From assembly GCA_036496285.1 (NCBI GenBank), contig DASXLI010000024.1, positions 1 to 64,000 of the forward strand: a stretch of 64,000 nt of DNA, given 5' to 3'. The notes beneath the pieces were generated by a model that was not told the DNA's origin, did not search any database, and saw nothing but the letters and a program-made list of their open reading frames with translations. Position 1 is the first letter of the stretch. Every line of letters begins with the position of its first letter. Source of the DNA: DP-19 sp036496285 (GTDB lineage: Bacteria; Desulfobacterota; Binatia; UTPRO1). This document shows positions 57,805 to 64,000 of this stretch, piece by piece. Both the position numbers and the translations under genes were made by a program.

Positions 57805-58710
57805 ATGAATTCTCGATGGCCGATCGCTGTCGTCGCCATGATCCTTCTCGCGGTCGCCTCGCCGGCGAGCTCCCAGCAGACGACGGAGACGAGCGAGACG
57901 ACGGACGTCTCACACTCCACCGCCCAGCACCTCGAAGCCTTCCTGACGCGATGGGAGATCAGCCTCGGCGGCCAGATCGGCGCGCCGAAGGGATTCGTCA
58001 AGGTCGGCGAGTTCGACCGCTCCGGCGACAAGCTTCGCCTCAACAACGACCTCAAGATCGACACGTTCGAGGTCGCGAGCCTCGGTGCCGGCTTCCACAT
58101 CACCGACCGCGACGTCATCCGCGCCCGCTTCGACTACACCTTCCTCTACGGCACGACGACCCGCGGCGACGAGACGGCGTTCAACGGTGCGCTGCTGGCG
58201 GCCGGCGAGGCCATCCGCACCCGGCCGGTCTTCACCCGCATCACCGGCCTCTACGAGCACGAGTTCATCCACGAGCCGAGCGGCGCACTCCTTGCCGCCG
58301 GCGGTGGCGTCACGTTCGTCTACCTGCACTTCAAGCTGCATGGGACGCTCGCGCCCGACACCGTGGGCCACGAGACCCAGGAGGACTTCTACGCGCAGGA
58401 GCTGCCGGTCTGGTTGCTGGCGTTGCACGGCGAGTATCCGATCAGCGAGCGCGTCCACCTGCTCGGCGCCGTCGACGGCGGCTTCCTGCCGAAGGTCGAC
58501 AGCCTGCGGTCCGAAGGCGGCACGGTGAAGCTCTCGCAGGGCCACGCCGACGTCTTCGCCGGCGTGCGCGTCGCCGTCACCCCCCAGATCTTCGCCGATG
58601 CCGGCTATACCTACACGTACTTCTCGCAGCATGAGACGAGCCACGAGGACGACAACAAGTTCCTCTTCCTCGGCCACGCCTTCGGCTTCGGCATGACCTA
58701 CCGCTTCTGA
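57805..58710 (+). CDS. Outer-membrane beta-barrel protein
   Basis: 301 residues. A signal peptide (VVAMILLAVASPASSQ) is followed by alternating strands such as ISLGGQIGAPKGFVKVGEF, DVIRARFDYTFLYG and IFADAGYTYTYFS, ending FGFGMTYRF with the terminal Phe of outer-membrane proteins. AAGGAGG lies 8 bases before ATG 57805. There is no named family. It is divergent from the heme-site propeller protein and precedes the Thr/Pro-repeat protein. Confidence 0.85.
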   Translation: MNSRWPIAVVAMILLAVASPASSQQTTETSETTDVSHSTAQHLEAFLTRWEISLGGQIGAPKGFVKVGEFDRSGDKLRLNNDLKIDTFEVASLGAGFHITDRDVIRARFDYTFLYGTTTRGDETAFNGALLAAGEAIRTRPVFTRITGLYEHEFIHEPSGALLAAGGGVTFVYLHFKLHGTLAPDTVGHETQEDFYAQELPVWLLALHGEYPISERVHLLGAVDGGFLPKVDSLRSEGGTVKLSQGHADVFAGVRVAVTPQIFADAGYTYTYFSQHETSHEDDNKFLFLGHAFGFGMTYRF

Positions 58711-58989
58711 GCCCCTTCCCCGCCTCGCCGATCGGTCGGCATGGCGCACATACCGGGAGGCGTGCCGCGCCGCGCCAACATTTTCTGGGGTGCTTTCGAG
58801 AAGACAGGACGTACTTGCCTACGAAAGGGCACACTCCTACACAATCATACCAGTCAGCGTTTCCCGTACCGGAAAGCGTGCGAACCACGTAATGACTTGC
58901 TGGCACGACAGAGGAACGGAAGAGCGCCCGTCAACCCCTTTCCTCGGGCGAGAATCAACGCACCGCAGTCAACCACTGGAGGAAGGGTC
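58711..58989. other. Leader region of the Thr/Pro-repeat gene
   Basis: 279 bases without a gene. There is an AT-richer part at 58800-58870 with a weak TTGCCT-17-TACACA promoter candidate (58815-58843). GGAGGAAGG precedes the ATG at 58990. No repeat or RNA gene is seen. Confidence 0.35.
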
Positions 58990-61900
58990 ATGGCATCCAG
59001 CTCGAAGCGCGCCGTCGTCGGCGCCGCCGCGCTCACCGCATTTCTGACGTTCGCAACGATCGCGCTCGCCGCAGCGCCCAACAGGTGCCTGAGCGGCCAG
59101 ACACGCTGCGCGAGCCAGAAGGCGCAGGGTCTGCTGCAGTGCCACATCACGGCGGAGAGGGACGGCACTGCCGTCGATCCCGCGTGCACCGGGCGCGTGA
59201 TGACGCGCTTCAGCGGCACTGCCGACCAGCCGAGCTGCTTCGAGATGATCGGGGCGGGAGAAGATCGCAATTCCCAGGCGATCTGCGCCACGCACGACGA
59301 CACGAACGCGATCGAGCAGAAGGTCGACGCGTTCGTGGAGGACGTCGTGTCGGGTATCGATCCCGACTTCCAACATGCTTCCCCGCCGAACTCGTGCACC
59401 TCGGGCAAGAAGAAGTGCGTCGCGGACAAGCTGAAGGACATCCTGCGATGCCACGAGCAGGCGATCCGAAGCGGCCACCACGTCGATCGTGACTGCGTCG
59501 CGAGGGCCCGCGCGAAGTTCGACGGCAACCGAGGCTGCTTCGCCAGGCTCGAGGCGAGGGAGAACCCGAGTAGCCCCTCGACCATCTGCAAGAGTCACGG
59601 TGACACCGCGGCCGTCGAGCAGAAGGTCGATGCCTTCATCACCGACCTGCTCTGCGAGCTCGGGTCGCCGACGGTGACGTGCGGAACGCCGACGCCGCCG
59701 CCCGTCCCGACGCGAACCAAGACACCGACGCCGACCCGCACGCCGACGCCGACACGGACCGCGACGCCGGCAGCCACCGCGACCCCCACGCGAACCGCCA
59801 CCGCCGCGCTGACCGCCACCAGGACCGCAACTCCCGCGCCGACCGCGACGCCGACGAGGACCGCGACACCCGCGGCCACCGCGACGCCGACCAGGACAGC
59901 GACGCCGGTGAGCACCGCCACCTCGACGGCAACGACGGTGCCCACGACGACGGCGACGAGAACCGCCACGCCGCTACCGACCGCCACGCCGACGGTCACT
60001 TCCACGCCCGCGCAGACGGCAACCAGGACGGCGACGCCGGCGAGTACCGCGACCTCCACCGCGACCGCGACCGCGGTGCCCACGACGACCGCCACCGCGA
60101 CGGCGACGGCGACCGCAACCACGGCCGCCACGGCAACCGCGACCAGAACCGCCACCCCGCTGCCGACCGCGACGCCGACGGTCACCTCGACACCCGCGCA
60201 AACAGCGACGAGAACGGCGACGCCGGCGACCACCGCCACGTCCACAGCGACGGCGACAGCAGCCGCAACGGCAACCGCAACGAGAACCGCCACCCCGCTG
60301 CCGACCGCGACACCGACCGTCACCGCGACGCCCGCGCTGACGGCGACTGCGACGAGAACCGCGACACCGACCGTCACCGCGACACCCGCACTGACGGCGA
60401 CTGCGACGCGGACCGCCACGCCGACCGTCACCTCGACACCGACTGTCACGGCCACCGCCGTGTTGACGGCGACCGCCACCCGGACCGCCACGCCGACCGT
60501 CACCGCAACGCCAGTGCTGACGGCGACGGCCACGAGAACGGCGACTCCGACGGTCACTGCAACGCCCGTCCTGACCGCGACGGCGACGGTGACCGCGTCG
60601 CCGACCCGCACCGCCACGCCCACGGTCACCGCGACGCCGGTGCTCACGGCCACCGCAACACGCACCGCGACGCCGACCGCCACCCTCACGCGCACCGCGA
60701 CTCCGACGCCGACCGCCACCTCGACGCCGGTCTCGCTCTGCGGCAATGGCGTCCTCGATGCGGGCGAGGACTGCGATGCCAGCGCCGGCGCCAGCGGCAC
60801 GTGCGCTGCGCACTCGAACACGGACCCCGCGTTCACCTGCACCGCTACGTGTCAGTGCGCCTGCCCGACGTTCGTCGAGTTCACTGGCATCCCGCGCTCC
60901 GCATGCGATGTCGGCACCAACGAAGGCCGCCTGTGCACCACGAACGCCGATTGCCCCGGCGGTAGCTGCGTGCCGCATCTCGAGGGCGCGCTCGATACCG
61001 GCTGGACCGGCAACGGCCACGACTCGACGATCGTGAGCGACGGCAAGATCACGGTCGGCGTATCGGGTTGCGCCGGCTCGAGCCGTCCGTGCGGAACTTG
61101 CTCGCTGGTCGGTCCGGTCGACAACCTGAACGCGGCGACGTACCCGAGCGCGGTAGGCCCGAGCAAGGACCTGAACGATCACCGCTGCAGCAACAACACG
61201 TCGGTCCCGTGCAGCAACAACACGCCGTGCTTCCAGCAGTGCCTCGGTGGTACCAACGACGGCAATGCCTGCACGGCCGCATCGGCCTGCCCCGGTGGTG
61301 TCTGCCCCGCGGCGGGCACGTGCGAATACGCGTTCGGCACCTACCTGCCGCTCGCGGCCGGCGGCGTGTCGACCTGCGTCGGCAACCAGATCAACGGCAA
61401 CATCACCGGCACGGCCAACATCGAGAGCGGCGCGTCGGCGACCACTGCCAAGCTGACGTCGCGCGTGTACAACGGCATCACGCTTTCGAACCCGTGTCCG
61501 CAGTGCAACGGCGACACCAATACCAACGACGGCGCCCGCGGCGGCACCTGCTCGGGCGGCCAGCGCGCAGGCAAGGCCTGCGACGTCAATGGCTCATCGC
61601 CGAACGCCTCCTTCGGGAAGACGAGCCTCGATTGCCCGCCGCTCACCGGCGCGCTCATCGCGACGCTCGGGATCGACCTGAGTAACACGACGGGCTCCAA
61701 GGTGCGGACGCTCTCCACGGCCAACCCGCTCTGCCGCGCCCCAGGGTGGACCACGCAGCGCTGCCAGTGCGATACGTGCGCTGACCTCGCCGCCGAGGCC
61801 TGTTCGACGAATGCCGATTGCCCCGCAGGCCACCCCTGCGGCGTCAAGCGCTGCACCGGCGGTACCAACGGCGGCGCGCCGTGCACCTTGGCGAGCGAGT

Positions 61901-62328
61901 GCCCGGGCAGTGCATGCAGCACGCCGGGTGTTCAGACGGCGGGCAATCAGTGCGACGGCGCGTCGGGCGATTGCGTTGCTGATGCCGGGACGCCGAGCCC
62001 CAATGACCGCATCTGCTCCTCCGGTCCGCTCGAGAGCTTCTGCGGCCCGGTCGAGACGTTCCGTGGTTGTACGGGCGACAGCGACTGCACGTTCGCGGGC
62101 GACACCTGCAGTGTGACGCGCTTCCGCGATTGCTTCGACAACGGCATCCCCGGCGAGCTGATCACCGCGACCGGCTTGCAGAGCGCGCCGGTGAACGACC
62201 AGTCCGATCCGACGCTCGCCGCGCTCTTCTGCGTCGGGCCGACGAGCTCCGGGTCGATCAACTCGGCCGCGGGTCTCCCAGGTCCGGGACGCCTCGAGCT
62301 ACCGGGTCACGCCCACGGGCTGCCGTAA
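58990..62328 (+). CDS. Secreted Thr/Pro-repeat, Cys-rich surface protein
   Basis: 1112 residues. A signal peptide (VVGAAALTAFLTFATIALAA) is followed by two 85-residue Cys repeats, each starting CxSGxxxCxxxKxxxxLxCH and ending EQKVDAFxxDLL. Residues about 238-581 are almost only Thr, Ala, Pro, Val and Arg in TATPT-type units. Then comes CGNGVLDAGEDCD, a DUF4215-like Cys motif, and 500 residues with repeated CxGGTNxGxxCTxxSxCPGGxC modules. It is probably an extended, disulfide-rich surface or secreted protein. Thr-rich linkers of this kind are often O-glycosylated, which is not shown here. Its function is unknown. Confidence 0.88.
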   Translation: MASSSKRAVVGAAALTAFLTFATIALAAAPNRCLSGQTRCASQKAQGLLQCHITAERDGTAVDPACTGRVMTRFSGTADQPSCFEMIGAGEDRNSQAICATHDDTNAIEQKVDAFVEDVVSGIDPDFQHASPPNSCTSGKKKCVADKLKDILRCHEQAIRSGHHVDRDCVARARAKFDGNRGCFARLEARENPSSPSTICKSHGDTAAVEQKVDAFITDLLCELGSPTVTCGTPTPPPVPTRTKTPTPTRTPTPTRTATPAATATPTRTATAALTATRTATPAPTATPTRTATPAATATPTRTATPVSTATSTATTVPTTTATRTATPLPTATPTVTSTPAQTATRTATPASTATSTATATAVPTTTATATATATATTAATATATRTATPLPTATPTVTSTPAQTATRTATPATTATSTATATAAATATATRTATPLPTATPTVTATPALTATATRTATPTVTATPALTATATRTATPTVTSTPTVTATAVLTATATRTATPTVTATPVLTATATRTATPTVTATPVLTATATVTASPTRTATPTVTATPVLTATATRTATPTATLTRTATPTPTATSTPVSLCGNGVLDAGEDCDASAGASGTCAAHSNTDPAFTCTATCQCACPTFVEFTGIPRSACDVGTNEGRLCTTNADCPGGSCVPHLEGALDTGWTGNGHDSTIVSDGKITVGVSGCAGSSRPCGTCSLVGPVDNLNAATYPSAVGPSKDLNDHRCSNNTSVPCSNNTPCFQQCLGGTNDGNACTAASACPGGVCPAAGTCEYAFGTYLPLAAGGVSTCVGNQINGNITGTANIESGASATTAKLTSRVYNGITLSNPCPQCNGDTNTNDGARGGTCSGGQRAGKACDVNGSSPNASFGKTSLDCPPLTGALIATLGIDLSNTTGSKVRTLSTANPLCRAPGWTTQRCQCDTCADLAAEACSTNADCPAGHPCGVKRCTGGTNGGAPCTLASECPGSACSTPGVQTAGNQCDGASGDCVADAGTPSPNDRICSSGPLESFCGPVETFRGCTGDSDCTFAGDTCSVTRFRDCFDNGIPGELITATGLQSAPVNDQSDPTLAALFCVGPTSSGSINSAAGLPGPGRLELPGHAHGLP
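59700..60732 (+). repeat. Nested Thr/Pro-coding tandem repeats
   Basis: About 1 kb coding a low-complexity linker. From about 60300 the unit is 54 bases, coding ATRTATPTVTATPxLTAT, in about five copies. Before that a longer unit of roughly 130-180 bases, beginning ATRTATPLPTATPTVTSTPA, occurs twice in full and once in part. Copies differ at third codon positions, so they are old or under selection for protein sequence. Confidence 0.85.
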
Positions 62329-62349
62329 CCACTGAAACCCGAACCCGAA

Positions 62350-62379
62350 GAGGAGCGGACCGCGAACGGTCCGCTCCTC
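62350..62379. terminator. Bidirectional terminator
   Basis: A perfect 12-bp stem GAGGAGCGGACC/GGTCCGCTCCTC with loop GCGAAC lies between the convergent Thr/Pro-repeat and glpX genes. The T-content after it is low on both sides, but the stem is the strongest in the window. Confidence 0.7.
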
Positions 62380-62396
62380 TCGTTCGCAGACGCGGA

Positions 62397-63374
62397 TCAG
62401 AACTCGACGACGACGTCCGGCGTGCCGTCGAGGCGCACGCTGTCGACGAAGCGAATCATGTGGTCGTTCAGCGACATGAGGAGCGAGCTCGTCCGGCAGC
62501 CGTGGCCGAAGTAGCGCACGCCGCGCATGAAGCTCCCGTCGGTGACGCCGGTCGCCGCGAACATGATCTCGGGACCGGGCGCGAGGTCGCGCTCGGTGAA
62601 GATGCGCTTGGGGTCGGTGATCCCCATCTCCTTCATGCGCTCCTCCTGCCCGTCCTTCGTGGGCACGAGACGGCCCTGCATGCCGCCGTTCAAGCAGCGG
62701 ATCGCCGCCGCGGCGAGCACGCCCTCGGGCGCGCCGCCGATGCCCATCACGGCGTGGACGTTGGTGCGGCGCACCGCGGCGGCGATGCCGGCCGACAGGT
62801 CGCCGTCGGAGATGAGACGGATGCGCGCGCCCGCGGTCCGGATGTCCTCGATGAGCTTTTCGTGGCGCGGGCGATCGAGGACGATCACGACGAGATCCTT
62901 GACGCCGCGGTTCAGACGCTTCGCGATCGCCGTGAGGTTCTCCTTGGGCGTGGCGTCGAGGTGCACGACGCCCTTCGCCGACGGCCCGACGATGATCTTC
63001 TCCATGTAGCAGTCGGGCGCATGCAGCAGGCCGCCCTTGTTGGAGGCCGCCAGCACCGCGATCGAGTTGGGCTCGCCGGTGGCGCAGAGGTTGGTGCCCT
63101 CGAGCGGATCGACGGCGATGTCGACCTCGGGATCCTCGGCGTGCTGGCGCCCGACCTTCTCGCCGATGAAGAGCATCGGCGCCTCGTCGCGCTCGCCCTC
63201 GCCGATCACGACGGTGCCGCGCATCGGCAGCGTATCCATCGACTTCCGCATCGCCTCGACGGCGCAGTGGTCGGCGTACTTGCGGTCGCCCTGGCCCATC
63301 GTGCGCGACGCGGAGATCGCCGCCTCCTCGACGACGCGCAAGAACTCGCGCGACAGATCCTGCTCGATGCCCAT
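62397..63374 (-). CDS. glpX: Class II fructose-1,6-bisphosphatase GlpX
   Basis: 325 residues. The class II signatures are VVIGEGERDEAPMLFIGEKV, VDPLEGTNLCATGEPNSIAV, HAVMGIGGAPEGVLAAAAIR and MFAATGVTDGSFMRGVRYFG. It dephosphorylates fructose-1,6-bisphosphate for gluconeogenesis, needing a divalent metal. ATG 63374 has GAGGAG upstream; longer frames are not supported. It is the only sugar-phosphate enzyme in the window. Confidence 0.96.
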   Translation of the reverse strand: MGIEQDLSREFLRVVEEAAISASRTMGQGDRKYADHCAVEAMRKSMDTLPMRGTVVIGEGERDEAPMLFIGEKVGRQHAEDPEVDIAVDPLEGTNLCATGEPNSIAVLAASNKGGLLHAPDCYMEKIIVGPSAKGVVHLDATPKENLTAIAKRLNRGVKDLVVIVLDRPRHEKLIEDIRTAGARIRLISDGDLSAGIAAAVRRTNVHAVMGIGGAPEGVLAAAAIRCLNGGMQGRLVPTKDGQEERMKEMGITDPKRIFTERDLAPGPEIMFAATGVTDGSFMRGVRYFGHGCRTSSLLMSLNDHMIRFVDSVRLDGTPDVVVEF

Positions 63375-63521
63375 GCTCGACTCCTCCTCGGAACGACGAT
63401 TCGACGTGGATAGGCGCGGTGCGCGGCGCCCGCCGGCGCGCCGGCTGCGGCGCGCAGTCTGACACAAAACCCGGCGGCAGCGGAAGCGGCAAACGCCGCC
63501 GGGCCGCGCCGCCGCGATCGC

Positions 63522-64000
63522 TCAGCGGCCGCGGAAGCGCGGCGGCCGCTTCTCGAAGAACGCGCTCACGGCCTCGCCGAGATCCTCGCTCGCGACGAAC
63601 GCCGCGTTCCAGGCCGCCACGTAGGCGAGCCCGTCCTCGACACTCTTGCCGGCGCAGTACTCGAGCACGTGCTTCGTGCCGGCGACCGCAAGCGGTGAGT
63701 TCGCGGCCATGCGCGCCGCCATGGCGAGCGCCGCATCGACGACCGCTTGCTGATCGGCGTGGATGCTGTTCACGAGGCCGATCGCGCGGGCGCGTTCGGC
63801 GTCGAAGTCGTCGCCGGTGAACGCGAGCTCGGCGACCTGCCCTTTGCCGATGATGCCCGGCAGGCGCTGCAAGGTGCCGACGTCGGCGACCATGGCCATG
63901 CGCGTCTCGCGGATGCTGAAGGTCGCGGCGGCGGCCGCGAGCCGCACGTCGCAGGCGGTGATCAGATCTATGCCACCCCCCAGGCAGTAGCCGTGGATCG
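63522..64000 (-). CDS. Crotonase family protein, dienoyl-CoA isomerase-like (5' part missing)
   Basis: About 159 residues remain and the N-terminus is beyond the window. The oxyanion-hole helix HGYCLGGGIDLITACDVRLA is seen at the edge. FSIRETRMAMVADVGTLQRL matches the delta(3,5)-delta(2,4)-dienoyl-CoA isomerase (ECH1) segment, with the Glu and Asp that act as catalytic acids there. It ends FEKRPPRFRGR, as many enoyl-CoA hydratases do. It would serve beta-oxidation of unsaturated acyl-CoA. Confidence 0.9.
   Translation of the reverse strand, partial: IHGYCLGGGIDLITACDVRLAAAAATFSIRETRMAMVADVGTLQRLPGIIGKGQVAELAFTGDDFDAERARAIGLVNSIHADQQAVVDAALAMAARMAANSPLAVAGTKHVLEYCAGKSVEDGLAYVAAWNAAFVASEDLGEAVSAFFEKRPPRFRGR

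Noticed and set aside
59700..60732. Possible CRISPR array
   Set aside because: The repeats have no unique spacers, unit length is codon-based, and the frame is open throughout with no cas gene nearby.
59595..60842. 415-residue minus-strand frame reading VAVTVGVAV repeats opposite the Thr/Pro linker
   Set aside because: It is the antisense image of the ACxGCx codon pattern; it has no ribosome-binding site and both ends stop at the repeat edges.
59679..60965. 428-residue plus-strand frame rich in Asp, His, Arg across the same repeats
   Set aside because: A shifted frame of the same repeat; the main frame has a signal peptide, ribosome-binding site and Cys domains on both sides.

Overview
The window is very GC-rich bacterial chromosome with densely packed genes, many joined by 4-base ATGA or GTGA overlaps. 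It encodes lipid A synthesis (LpxA), outer-membrane barrels, a System I cytochrome c maturation operon, ClpB and an aerobic-style acyl-CoA and glyoxylate metabolism, so the cell is Gram-negative and respiratory. The Thr/Pro-repeat and Cys-rich surface proteins, CcmE/CcmH variants and gene content look like the deltaproteobacterial groups (Myxococcota, Desulfobacterota, Binatota-like). That placement is inference; no rRNA or tRNA gene is present to settle it.

Layout. 1-6365 (minus): a truncated winged-helix/ATPase regulator, SRPBCC and STY0301-type proteins, then a catabolic or detoxification run transcribed as M20 amidohydrolase, glutathione S-transferase, acyl-CoA dehydrogenase, GFA-DinB fusion, GNAT. 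6.5-10.7 kb: Tat-exported phosphoesterase facing a tandem CoA-transferase. 10.7-11.9 kb: cold-shock protein and a NERD membrane protein. 12.1-17.3 kb: glycolate oxidase glcDEF divergent from a serine/alanine-glyoxylate-type aminotransferase, a coherent glycolate to glyoxylate to glycine route. 17.4-23.9 kb: MltA, thiolase, a NarX-type histidine kinase, phosphatidylcholine synthase and a TPR protein. 24-28.5 kb: unknown protein, TetR, ClpB, rhomboid. 28.6-36.8 kb: small membrane and zinc-ribbon proteins, riboflavin synthase, then a methyltransferase/OPT transporter/MFS/HEAT-repeat operon. 36.8-42.3 kb: isocitrate-lyase-family enzyme, a repeat-rich intergenic tract, a DUF1302 barrel and a GAF-rich histidine kinase.

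42.4-49.0 kb is one long minus-strand operon, yacG-lpxA-ccmE-ccmF-ccmH-ccmI-like-ccmA-ccmB-ccmC-ccmD. It is followed upstream by an RRM protein, an RNase E/G and queE. 52.9-54.6 kb holds a TetR and an overlapping diiron protein. 54.7-62.3 kb holds three exported or surface proteins: a beta-propeller protein with one c-type heme site, an outer-membrane barrel and an 1112-residue Thr/Pro-repeat Cys-rich protein. The window ends with GlpX and a truncated dienoyl-CoA-isomerase-like crotonase.

The most unusual points are two genes that appear to start at AUU and AUC codons (RRM protein and riboflavin synthase), the GFA-DinB fusion, the CxxxY-type CcmE paired with a CxCxC-type CcmH, and the 54.7-62.3 kb surface locus with nested Thr/Pro repeats shared by two of its proteins.
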